From Cycas panzhihuaensis (Eukaryota > Cycadophyta), in contig CM041465.1 in the NCBI GenBank assembly GCA_023213395.1, positions 68,331,741 through 68,395,740 of the forward strand: 64,000 nucleotides of DNA. Direction: 5' to 3'. Under the pieces are notes generated by a model that saw nothing but the letters and a program-made list of their open reading frames with translations, searched no databases and had not been told where the DNA came from. A program made the position numbers and the translations under genes. How positions within the stretch are numbered: the stretch's first letter is position 1; the number at the start of each line of letters is the position of its first letter. Positions 22,120 through 32,529 of this stretch are shown here, one piece after another.

Positions 22120-23182
22120 TGATCCAGGAGGATCTACCATATGTTTACTAGATGCAGAAAATGCTAGGCATTGGTATAACTGAAAGAGATATGGCCAAAT
22201 GGTATCAAAATTATATGAAATTTTGTGTAAAGGTAGAAGACACATCCCACTAGATGTGTACAAAAGGTGGGGTTCAGAAAATATCATTTGATTAGAGTTT
22301 AATCCTTGTTTTGCATAAAATTAATCCCACAACTAGCAGAAAAAAAACAGTAAATACATATTATCATTAAATGAATAAAAATGTGGTCAAATGACATCCA
22401 AATGAGCTAAAATTTTGAGGAAGTGGAGGAGACATGCGTTCCTATACGTGTACCAAATTTGAGCTGAATTGGAGTCGGTTAAGGTTAGTTACAAGCCGCA
22501 ACTTTTAAGAATTACATGAAGGCCACTTGGACAGCAGAAAAACAGCAAATACATATTATAATTAAATGAATAAAAATGCAGTCAAATGACATCCAAATGA
22601 GCTAAAATTTTGAGGAAGCGGAGGGGACATGCGTTCCTATATGTTTACCAAATTTGAGCCAAATTGGAGTCCGTTAAGATCAGTTACAAGCTGCAACTTT
22701 TCAAGAATTGCATGGAGGCCACTTGGACAACATGCATTTTGGTGGTTAGTGATTATACTTGCATGATTGCCACTTGTTAAACATGCAATTTTGGTTTCTT
22801 TCTATAAATTAAGCCCTATTAGGGGTTGGAGAGGTAGTTCTTGGTGGTTCTTGGAGACTTGACTTGGGAAGCATCCTTGGAGAAGCATTTTGGAGGGTTG
22901 GAGTCCCCCTTATGGTATAATTGTATCATTTATTCCTTGTAATTTTACCATTTTTTTGCTAGTTGATTTCTCCACCATTAAATGGAGATTTTCATAGTTT
23001 AATAAAAGTACTACTCCTCATACTTTTGGATCAATGTCAAGAATAAATGATTTGGTGTAGAATTTCCTTTCATGGGCTCATTGTTGTTTTGATGTTATTG
23101 AGCTTTCTACACTAACTCCCAGGATCTCAAGGAGAAAAGGTTGATAATTGACTTCTTCACCAACTAAGCTCTTTTGGGAGCA
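22120..23182 (+). repeat. G4 5' LTR
   Basis: Starts TGATCCAGGAGG and ends TTTTGGGAGCA. It contains a 198-bp tandem duplication in U3 (units start near 22336 and 22534) and a TATA-like TTCTATAAATTAAGCCC near 22800. Confidence 0.95.
22336..22731 (+). repeat. 198-bp tandem duplication in G4 LTR
   Basis: Two units, each starting GCAGAAAAA and containing TGACATCCAAATGAGCTAAA and ACATGCGTTCCTATA. The same pair is in the 3' LTR (units start near 26931 and 27129), so the duplication predates insertion. Repeated U3 segments often act as enhancers; that role is inference here. Confidence 0.88.
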
Positions 23183-23273
23183 TATTTTGGTATCAGAGCC
23201 TGTGATCTTTGTTGTAGGGACTTGAATGGTACAAACAAGGAAATGATACAAAGAGAAAGGTGAAGACTTTCTT

Positions 23274-24060
23274 GTGTTGCAATCACCAAGAAGACAAAGA
23301 AAGAATCCAAGCACCATGGTGAAAGAAGATGGAGAAATTAGATTTGAAAAGCTTGAGAAGAACGTGGAAGCCTTGATGCAAATGATGACCCAACTTCTAC
23401 CTCTAGTCAAGGGAAAAGGCAAAGAGAAGGAAGTTGAAGGAGGATCCACGTATGACCACAACCATGAAGAGGAAGAGGAGGAGACCTTAAAGCACTCTTT
23501 TGGAGAAAGCAAGGGTACTTCATCTCATCAACCCTTCAAGGTGGAGGCAAAGTTGGATATTCCAACTTATGATGGAGAGTGGTCATATTGCAGCAAAGTG
23601 TTGGAAGTTGCATCCAGAGCTAAAGCCAAAGCATATCAAGGATATGGAATTAAGAAAGAAGGAAAAAGGGAAAGCACTACTTTCTAAGGTGGAGATTCAA
23701 AGTGAAGGAGAAGAAGAGAGGGTTACTCTACTTACAAATTATGAAGATGATGCTACAAGGGAGGAACTATTTCACTTGAAGCTTCAAGTAGGAAATAGTA
23801 TTATTGGTGCCATTATAGATCCAGGGAGCCAAAAGAATTTGATCTCAGAAAGTTTGGTTAAGAGCATTGGGTTGGTAACTACTCCTCACCCTCACCCATA
23901 TCCTCTTGGTTGGATCCATAAAGATGTGGAAATGCAAATATCAAAGCAATGTACACTTAAATTTTCCATCACTAATGATTTTGTTGATGAAGTAATATGT
24001 GATGTGGTGCCATTAGATGTATGCCATGTTGTGCTTGGAAGTCCCTACTTGTGGGATTGA
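23274..24060 (+). pseudogene. G4 gag remnant and protease
   Basis: The Gag start is near 23316 (MVKEDGEIRFEKLEKNVEA), with an acidic stretch and then KLDIPTYDGE. The sequence then jumps, with a frameshift, straight to GHIAAKCWKLHPELK, the second half of a zinc knuckle. The capsid core and the first two knuckle cysteines are therefore absent. The protease follows in the frame starting at 23500: GAIIDPGSQKNLIS, with DPG where D(S/T)G is usual, and ending VLGSPYLWD. The frame stops at TGA 24058-24060 and reads on to about 24215 before RT. Confidence 0.87.
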
Positions 24061-24218
24061 GATGCACTCTTCTATCGAAGGGAGAGAAAGTATCGATTGA
24101 TGAAGGATAACAAGGGCTTCATCATAAAGGCCACAAAGAAGCACTTGGATAAGATAGCATTAATTTCAACTACTCAAGCAAAAAGGATGATCAATGCATG
24201 TGGTAAATTATCATCTTA

Positions 24219-25388
24219 ATGGTAAGGAGAAAAGAAGAGCCAAGAGATGAAGAAGGTCCTTCTACTCACACTCTTCTTATATCACCTAAACAAATGCAAC
24301 AAATTGAGGAGTTAAAGACAAGGTATGATATTCTATTTCAACATGTTGATGGGCTACCACCAAAGAGAAAGATAGAGCATGAAATCACTCTTGTAGGAGA
24401 TGCACCATTGCCTAATGTTGCTTTGTATAGGCACTCCATTGTAGAGAATAATGAAATAAAGAGGCAAGTTGAGGAGTTGCTTGATCAAGGGGTCCTAAGA
24501 CCTTCATGTTCACCTTGTGGGTCACCAATTGTCTTGGTGCCTAAGAAGGATGGAGGATGGAGAATGTGTATAGACTTTCGTGCTTTGAATAAAATTACAA
24601 TTAAAAATCGCTACCCTTTGCCTCGCATAGATGATTTGCTTAATCAAATTCAGCATGCTTGTTATTTTATTAAGTTGGATTTGAAAAGTGTTTATCACCA
24701 AGTTAGGGTCAAGGAGGACACATGGAAGACGGCCTTCAAAACAAAGCAAGGACTCTTTGAATGGATGGTTATGCCTTTTGGATTGTGTAATGCTCCTGCA
24801 ACATTCATGAGGCTAATGAATGAAATGTTAAGGCCTTACTTGGACAATTTTGTTGTTGTCTATCTTGATGACATTTTGATTTTTAGCAACACATGGGAGG
24901 AACATTTGCAGCACATAGAAGAAGTTTTAAAGACTATGGCTAAGCATCATTTGAAGCTTAATGTGAAGAAATGTGAATTTGGCAAGGAGAACTTGATCTT
25001 CTTAGGCTTTGTGGTTGGAGGAGGAACGTTGAGCATCGATCCACTCAAGACTCAAGCCATCCTTAAATGGCCTAGGCCAACAAACATCACAGAGGTGAGA
25101 AGTTTTTTAGGAGCTTGTCAATACTTGAGAAAGTTTATTCTTCATTTCTCACAGGTTGCAACACCTCTACATGGATTAACAAAATCTAGTAAAAAGTTTA
25201 CTTGGGGTTCCAAGGAGGAAGAAGCTTTTCTTCTTTTAAAGAAGAAAATTTGTGAAGCACCGGTTTTGGCAATGCCAAATTTGCAAAGGCCTTTTGAAGT
25301 AGAAGCTGATGCAAGTGGAAATGCGATGGGAGCTGTCCTTTTGGCAGCTCTATGTTCCATAAAAAGGAGACAAGATATAGTGGCTTAG
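24219..25388 (+). pseudogene. G4 reverse transcriptase, RNase H truncated
   Basis: The RT domain is complete and open: DQGVLRPSCSPCGSPIVL, then FRALNKITIKNRYPLPRIDD, MPFGLCNAPATF, and the active site VVVYLDDILIFSNT at about 24850-24890. The connection ends QRPFEVEADASGNAMGAVLL. After that only about 16 unrelated codons precede TAG, and the next recognisable sequence is the integrase zinc-binding part. The RNase H catalytic core is therefore deleted. The ATG at 24219 follows a frameshift from the protease. Confidence 0.9.
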
Positions 25389-26640
25389 AGAAGCCCATAC
25401 TTCTAAAGTAGCTGGTCACTTTGGTATAGAGAAGACTTTAGCAAACTTGAGAAGATATGTTGTATGGCCAAAAATGCAAAATGATGTAAAAAAATATGTA
25501 AAAGGATGTGTAATGTGTAATACTTCTAAGCCTTCTTCTAGAAAATTAGGATTGTATACACCACTTCCTATTCCCACTAGACCTTGGGAAAGTATCTCCA
25601 TTGATTTCTTAGGGGGACTTCCCATGACTAGGAAGGGACATGATTATCTTTTTGTTGTTGTAGATAGGTTCAACAAGATGATATGTTTAATACCTTGTAA
25701 GAAGACAATCACAGGTATAGGAGCAACTGAGTTATTCTTCGAGCATGTATGGAAGAATTTTGGCTTGCCTTCTTCCATCATTTCAGATCGGGACACTCAA
25801 TTCCTTTCATCATTTTGGAAGTCACTATGGGAGATGATGGATACCAAATTGAAGAGGAGTACAAGTTTCCATCCTCAAACAGATGAACAAACCGAAGTAG
25901 TGAACAGAACTTTGGTACATTTATTGAGGGGATACAATTCCAAGCATCCAAAGACTTGGGATGAATCATTGGCTTTTCTACAATTTGCTTTTAATAGAGC
26001 AATGCATGCATCACACTCTAAAGCACCTTTTGAAGTTTGTTTGGGATACTTACCTCAAAGTCCATTTGACTTAGAGTTTTCCATGCAAGCTAAGGAAGGA
26101 TCCGAAAGAGAGAAGGAGGAGCATGACAAGGCTTTAAGATACTTGGAGAAGATCCGGAGAGTCCACAAAGAAGTACATGATCAACTTCTAAGGACTCAAC
26201 AAAAGTACAAGGAAAGACATGACAAGCATAGGCAAGAGTGTACTTTTCAAGAAGGAGATTTAGTATGGTTATACTTGAGCAAGGAGAGGTTAAAAGGAGA
26301 AGGCAAGAAACTCAAACCTATAAGGTATGGACCATTCAAGATTTTGAGAAAAGTAGGTGGCAATGCTTTCCAACTTGATCTTCCACCTTATATGCAAATA
26401 TATTCAGTAGTAAAGGCTGAATACTTAAAACTCTTTAAGCCCTCCATGCTAGATGAGGAATAGGACCAGTTCACTTTACCTTCGGTTGATGATTTGTATT
26501 TGGAAAGTGAGGAGCCTCTCAAGGAAGATTGTATCTTAGAGAGAAAATCTACCAAAACAAGACAATAGACACATGAATCTTTCAGGATTGGAGTAGTAGG
26601 GCAATTGCCTAGTAAGGCCAAGTGGTTTAGTAGGCAACAA
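25389..26640 (+). pseudogene. G4 integrase and chromodomain relic
   Basis: Begins within the zinc-binding domain (REAHTSKVAGHFGIEKTL; CVMCNTS) and is open from 25447 to 26463. Catalytic residues are SIDFLGGLP, ISDRDTQFL and TDEQTEVVNRT. The tail has FQEGDLVWLYLSKERLK and KLKPIRYGPFKILRK. After TAG at 26461-26463 the same frame gives a degenerate chromodomain (CILERKSTKTRQ, one stop, then LPSKAKWFSRQQ and HFPHL). Confidence 0.9.
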
Positions 26641-26714
26641 GGAGAACAACACTTCCCCCATCTCCAATTCTAAGCTAAACAGAAGTTGGCTATTTTCCAA
26701 GGAAGGGGGAGCCA

Positions 26715-27775
26715 TGATCCAGGAGGATCTACCATATGTTTACTGGATGCGGAAAATGCTAGGCATTGGTATAACTGAAAGAGATATGGCCAAATGGTAT
26801 CAAAATTATATGAAATTTTGTGTAAAGGTAGAAGGCACATCCCACTAGATGTGTACAAAAGGTGGGGTTCAGAAAATATCATTTGATTAGAGTTCAAGCC
26901 TTGTTTTGCATAAAATTAATCCCACAGCTAGCAGAAAAAAAACAGTAAATATATATTATCATTAAATGAATAAAAATGTGGTCAAATGACATCCAAATGA
27001 GGTAAAATTTTGAGGAAGCGGAGGAGACATGCGTTCCTATACATGTACCAAATTTGAGCTGAATTGGAGTCGGTTAAGGTCAGTTACAAGCCGCAACTTT
27101 TAAGAATTATGTGAAGGCCACTTGGACAGCAGAAAAATAGCAAATACATATTATAATTAAATGAATAAAAATGTAGTCAAATGACATCCAAATGAGCTAA
27201 AATTTTGAGGAAGCGGAGGGGACATGCGTTCCTATACGTGTACCAAATTTGAGCCAAATTGGAGTCCGTTAAGACTGCCATAAGCTGCAACTTTTAAGAA
27301 TTGCATGAAGGCCACTTGGACAACATGCATTCTGGTGGTTAGTGGTTATACTTGCATGATTGCCACTTGTTAAACATGCAATTTTGGTTTCTTTCTATAA
27401 ATTAAGCCCTATTAGGGGTTGGAGAGGTAGTTCTTGGTGGTTCTTGGAGACTTGACTTGGGAAGCATCCTTGGAGAAGCATTTTGGAGGGTTGGAGTCCC
27501 CCTTATGGTATAATTGTATCATTTATTCCTTGTAATTTTACCATTCTTTTGCTAGTTGATTTCTCCACCATTAAATGGAGATTTTCATAGTTTAATAAAA
27601 GTACTACTCCTCATACTTTTGGATCAATGTCAAGAATAAATGATTTGGTGTAGAATTTCCTTTCATGGGCTCATTGTTGTTTTGATGTTATTGAGCTTTC
27701 TACACTAACTCCCAGGATCTTAAGGAGAAAAGGTTGATAATTGACTTCTTCACCAACCAAGCTCTTTTGGGATCA
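26715..27775 (+). repeat. G4 3' LTR
   Basis: Starts TGATCCAGGAGG and ends TTTTGGGATCA, followed by GATAC. It is about 97% identical to the 5' LTR, and most differences are C/T or G/A, as expected after methylation and deamination. Confidence 0.95.
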
Positions 27776-28842
27776 GATACCCATCATACAACACTCGTTG
27801 ATCATGTTGATAGGGCCTTCCCAAGAGTATATCGCTGCAATCCATGGGAGTGACATCACATCCACTGTATCCAGGAATGGTGGGATAACAAAAGTAACAG
27901 TACACATTTTATCGACCACAGTTGTTTGGCTATTAGTTTTTACCAACCCAAGCGTATAAAGCTTAGGGTGTGGCTAAGTTACAAGTTGTAAAGAATCCAC
28001 CAGTGATTGAGAAATTAAATTCTTCATGCTTCCATTATCAATAATACAGAGAATCAAGCAGTCTTTAACTTGGCAATTCTGCATGAAAAGTTTCTCTCAT
28101 TGAGAAACAGAATATTCGGTGGTCATTAATACAAGATGAGGATTTGGAGCCTGCATATTAGGCACCTCTATGATGTCAGTTGGTTATGACGGAGCCTGGT
28201 GTTCCACGACCAAGGTACGGGGTTTTTGTTGTGCTCTACACTACATCTGTATGGATTTGACTCTTGTGAAGAGAACAATATTTTTTTTTGAATTACTAGT
28301 TCATGGTACAAACATTCTGGATGTAGATGCAGGTGTCTGAGAAGGTCGAGGTCTTCGTTGTAACTTACTTTCAATTTTGAGAGCAAATTGATAAGCTGCT
28401 TCCAGTGAAGGAATCAGAAGAAGTTCCATTTCCCGCTATATCGATGAAAAGAGTCCTCCAATAAATTTCAGCTTGAGAATGTGGTTAGAGTCGAAAATTT
28501 CTAGCCGTATAGAAAGTTTGACAAACTCATCAACGTGTTGTTGGACCGTCTAACCTACAACTTGGCGGAGGTTAAGCCATCGTGTAGTGAGTGCATCGAT
28601 GTATCCTAGAGGATAAAATCGATTGCGAACAACATTTTTGAATTCTCCCCAAGAAATAAATGGTTTATCTCGAGAATAGGATTGCCACCATGTTAATGCC
28701 TACTCTGCCATGTGTATTTCAACGACCATTATTTTTTGTGCTTCTATAAGTTGCTACATTTTGAAATAGGTTTCCAGACTTTGAAACTATGCATCTAATT
28801 TGTTGGCATTCATGGTACCTTCAAAGAGTGGGATACTAATTT

Positions 28843-30962
28843 TGTTATAATCCTCTACCATATGAGGTTACTCTTATTGTATTTATTCCACATGCATAAG
28901 TCTAATAGATGGGTAGCCTTAATAGCCCCATATATATGTATGTAATGTATAAGTGGGATCATTATGATGTATTTGATAATCTTATGTTAATGAATGTTCT
29001 TTGGAACTTCATCTCCTTCTTTGTCTTTTATCTATCATCTTCTTTTTATATTTCTCTATGATTGTTGGTTACAAGGTTTGGCTTGTAACAATTGGTATCA
29101 GAGCGGCGATCTTGGAGGTGTCATCAAGGGTTTGAAGGCATCTTCAAGAGAATAAATGTTGAAAATTCTAAAAAGTAATGGCGAATTTGAGACGAAATGG
29201 CTCGTTCTGTAAATTTTGAGTGGTCGCACTACAGATTTTGGGGTGAAAAGTGTAAAAATTGTAGCAAAATTAATTTTGGCCTGTTTTTTTTTTTTTTCGT
29301 CATCGTAATTTTGTGACAGATCTGCAACCTTAACTTCAAAGAGCCATAACTTTCACTATAGCTATCCAAATGACCTCAATTTTTTTTTGATTCTGTGCAT
29401 TTTTTAATTTAGTTTCCAATGGAAGTGGTTTGAGGCTAATCAGAGTTTAGAGTAAAATGTTATTAGCATTTTATCAGCAAGTACTATTGCAGCCCATAAA
29501 AACCCTAGCAGTGAAATTCTTAAGAGGGGCATAACTTTTGATCTAGATATCAGAATTCAATTTCGTTTGTACCATTGGAATCGTATTTTAGAGGCCGTCA
29601 TCTTAGTCCATACTTCATATATTTTTGAGCTATATTTTTTTTCCAGAAATAAATATTTTGAAATTAAGGGTTTTACACTATATTTTCTTAGTCATTAAGA
29701 CTGTGGTCTCAAAACCATTGCTCATGAGGCCCAATATATATTTTTTGTATCAAAATTAGGGGATAACAGGCTATAGACACCTCTAATCTCTCCTATATCC
29801 ATATTATCATGGATACAAAAAGGCCTATACCGCGCATCTTTAATGTGGATGTGACTTTCTGTAGATGATTGGGTTAAAGATATGCATGTATATTTAAAAT
29901 TACTTGATGATAACTATAGGCTCAACGAGGATATGACTAAAGTAGCCTCATTATATCTACAAGAAGAGGCTTATCTTTGGTTTAAAGATTGGTATAATTC
30001 AGTTTGTTACTGTGATAAATTTTATTGGCTAGAACGAGCTATCCGTAAGAAATATAATGATTCTTGGTGGAAAGAGATGCAAAGCCTTGAACAAAACAAA
30101 CAAGAAGTACGACAAATACTTGAGAAGTATAATCGCAGTATGGGACAAGGAATTCTCCTGACTCCACAAAGTCAAGAACAAAAGAAAGATTATGAGAAAG
30201 AAAAAGAAGGTCAAGAGCAAGTAACAGAAGTTGTTTGCCATCCCACACCACCGATTGCACCCAAGGACAAGGAATAAAAGCCATCACCAATAATGGAAAG
30301 ACAAACTAAAGAGCAAGTAATAGAAGTTATTTGCCACCCCACACCATCAGTGGCACCTAAGGATAAGGAACAGAAGGCATCACAAATAGTTGAAAGGCAA
30401 ACTAAAGTGGAACCATATCGGTATCCACATTATCAAGAGGCCCAGCGCAACAAAACTTATCAAGCAAGGCATTCATCTATTACAAACATCAGGCAAGCAC
30501 AACATTCAAGCTTATGGTTTCAACATTACAAATATCCAGAGTATATTAGAGGATATGCAAGGTGTATCAAGATCAACTTGGGATGGATAGATCCCCATTC
30601 CATGCACAACTTTTCTGCCAACATTCCTAAGAGCTATCGATTAAAGAATAATAACAAGAGATGGTCATTAAATCAAGATGCTTCGAGGGCGAAGCAATTT
30701 TAGGGGGGAGGGCATGTTATAATCCTCCACCATATGAGGTTACTCTTATTGTATTTATCCCACATGCATAAGTCTAAGAGATGGGTAGCCTTAATAGCCC
30801 CATATATATGTATGTAATGTATAAGTGGGATCATTATGATGTATTTGATAATCTTATGTTAATGAATGTTCTTTGGAACTTCATCTCCTTCTTTGTCTTT
30901 TATCTATCATCTTCTCTTTATATTTCTCTATGATTGTTGGTTACAAGGTTTGGCTTGTAACA
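28843..30962 (+). mobile_element. N5: short gag-only LTR element nested in G3
   Basis: LTRs of 248 bp at 28843-29090 and 30715-30962 start TGTTATAATCC and end GCTTGTAACA; they differ at four sites. The target duplication AATTT is at 28838-28842 and 30963-30967. The primer site TGGTATCAGAGC is at 29093-29104, and the purine tract TTTTAGGGGGGAGGGCA lies against the 3' LTR. The 1.6-kb interior holds only a Gag-like ORF, with no protease, RT or integrase. It is a non-autonomous element that must have used enzymes from another element. Confidence 0.95.
29882..30703 (+). pseudogene. N5 gag-like ORF with one internal stop
   Basis: A single frame from ATG 29882 to TAG 30701-30703, interrupted only by TAA at 30275-30277 (ATG 30293 is in the same frame). 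The first part looks like a Gag capsid segment: LYLQEEAYLWFKDWYN, then FYWLERAIRKKYND. The middle contains a duplicated module of about 38 residues (EQVTEVVCHPTPPIAPKDKE and EQVIEVICHPTPSVAPKDKE). The C-terminus is basic. No CCHC knuckle or protease motif is present. Confidence 0.75.
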
Positions 30963-31430
30963 AATTTCAGCATCCAATTTGAATGGAGTTGAAGGGATGG
31001 GAACGACAGCTAGAATATTTTGTTGATGCAACATCTGCTAAAACATTGTCATCATGTTAGAGACTAAGTTTTGTTGAAAGGCTTGCGCGTCCTGACGTTG
31101 CTCCCGAAGCTCTTGAGTTAAGAGTTCAGTAAGGTCAGGGTGTGATTGATCTTCTTGATCTGGAGACATAATTGTAAACGAGGTATGCATGCATCTAAGT
31201 AGGGGTTACAACTATATGCCCGAACAATTAGGCTTGCATGGGGAGAAGTTACCCAGAGAAGCTTTGTTGACAGCGGTTTGCTTGCATGAGAAGAGAACTT
31301 ATATCTAAGAAGAATGTGCCTGGGGTACACCTGCCTATGAAGAGGGCTGATGGCAATATGCCCAAGAAGAAAAATTTATTGAGAAAGGCCTGCCTGAGTG
31401 GAGGGCTTTTGGCCTCTTTTTTTTTTTGGC

Positions 31431-31433
31431 TCA

Positions 31434-31465
<32 letters not shown>

Positions 31466-31470
31466 TTATG

Positions 31471-31557
<87 letters not shown>
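31431..31557. repeat. TA/TG microsatellite in G3 leader
   Basis: Alternating (TA)n and (TG)n blocks preceded by a poly-T run. Frames through it are artefacts. Confidence 0.97.
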
Positions 31558-31559
<2 letters not shown>

Positions 31560-31614
31560 GTATATTGCAAAAAAAATGAAGAACTTTCAGAAGAGGTAGA
31601 AAGTCTTAGATTTT

Positions 31615-32173
31615 TGTCTGTGTATACGGATCCGTACAACTGTACGGCCGTACAGAAGTTATACGGTCAAAAACGAAATGGGGCTCAATTGAAAGAGTTT
31701 CAAATTGCCCATGTGAATCTACAGACGGTTTTGTCATCGGACTGATATTTAAAAAGTTATTTGCGTTTGAATCATTTTCTACAGCTAGGGTTTGATTCCC
31801 TTTTTTGCTCGTTTAAAAAAATTCAGTAGATTTCATGCTTCGTATCTATACTCATCAGATAGATCTCCTCAAAACAAAGATTTTAAGAGTAGTTTCAAGA
31901 AGTTTGCCTAATTTTCTAAGAAGAAATCTGCGTTTGACACTCCAAACCTGCGCCCACTATTTTTAGTCGTTTTCCTCAAATTTTGGCGAGATTCGGACTT
32001 TGCATCTTTAGAGAAGGTTGATGTACATGTCATGACAGACCTGCTGGTAAAATTTTGTCAAATTCTAGTCACTTCAATTTTTCTGCCCGTACGGCAATCC
32101 GTACTCTTTTGCGAGTCTGAATTTGTGCTATTTGAAGTCGTTCTCCAGTGACCATCCCTGCTTTGATACCAAT
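31615..32173 (-). promoter_or_regulatory. G3 5' leader with GTAC clusters and primer site
   Basis: On the - strand it starts with the primer site TGGTATCAAAGCAGG directly after the 5' LTR. A GTAC palindrome cluster lies at 32085-32112 and another at 31625-31665 (including CCGTACAACTGTACGG). Between them are blocks also present in the leaders of copia elements C1, C2 and C4, such as TCAATTGAAAGAG, CCTGCGCCCA and the block at 32041-32100. Confidence 0.75.
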
Positions 32174-32524
32174 TGATGTGAAATTGCACTCAACCCTCCT
32201 TGCTCTAGGCACAAGACGTTCTCAGGCATGAGAGATACTTTAGGCTTTTGAGGATTTACAGGAAAAAACAAAACCTGAGCAAAGTTAGAGGAGAGGAGAG
32301 AGAAAGTCTCAACTATTTTCTCTTCATTCATTTCTTTGAGAATTGTACATCTTTATATAAACTTGAGGTAGTTTGTATGTGGAATACCTGTATACCTAAT
32401 TATTAATTAAGTATCCTAAGTACTTGTATACTTAATTATCCTTTTACAATGTTGTACTTAGGTACCCTTAAGTACCTTTCCATAATGTTACTTAGAATAA
32501 TTAAGAGTAACCATATACTTATCA
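32174..32524 (-). repeat. G3 5' LTR
   Basis: Partner of 19013-19359. In + orientation it starts TGATGTGAAATTGCACTC and ends ATACTTATCA, followed by CCGAT. Confidence 0.93.
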
Positions 32525-32529
32525 CCGAT

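Larger units (their letters stand above)
22120..27775 (+). mobile_element. G4: chromovirus-type Ty3/gypsy element nested in G3
   Basis: Complete insertion with LTRs 22120-23182 and 26715-27775 and target duplication GATAC (22115-22119 and 27776-27780). The primer site is TGGTATCAGAGCC at 23188-23200 and the purine tract AAGGAAGGGGGA lies just before the 3' LTR. The internal part is only 3.5 kb. The Gag capsid region and most of RNase H are deleted, while protease, RT, integrase and a chromodomain relic remain. The LTRs differ at about 30 sites by my count (near 3%), mostly transitions. Confidence 0.95.
27781..31170 (-). pseudogene. G3 gag-protease, split by N5
   Basis: The Gag start is the ATG at 31168-31170 (MSPDQEDQSHPDLTELL). 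The frame continues to N5 at 30963 and resumes at 28842 (MNANKLDAQFQSLETYF). It carries capsid-like motifs ALTWWQSYSRDKPFISWGEF and EFVKLSIRLEIF. The protease follows near 27900-28060 (CIIDNGSMKNLISQSLVD), with DNG at the active site where D(S/T)G is usual. I see no zinc knuckle. Several stops interrupt it. Confidence 0.82.
19013..32524 (-). mobile_element. G3: chromovirus-type Ty3/gypsy element, with nested G4 and N5
   Basis: Two LTRs of about 350 bp (19013-19359 and 32174-32524) flank gag, protease, RT, integrase and a chromodomain on the - strand. The target duplication CCGAT is at 19008-19012 and 32525-32529. The primer site next to the 5' LTR reads TGGTATCAAAGCAGG (tRNA-iMet type), and the purine tract AGTAGGGAGGAAA lies against the 3' LTR. 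After subtracting G4 and N5 the element is about 5.7 kb. Most of the RNase H core is missing. Confidence 0.93.

Noticed and set aside
23188-23200. tRNA gene fragment
   Set aside because: This and similar TGGTATCAGAGC sites lie directly inside LTRs and are primer binding sites, without a tRNA cloverleaf around them.
31286-31579. Frame of 97 codons through the microsatellite
   Set aside because: Its second half is only translated TA/TG repeat.
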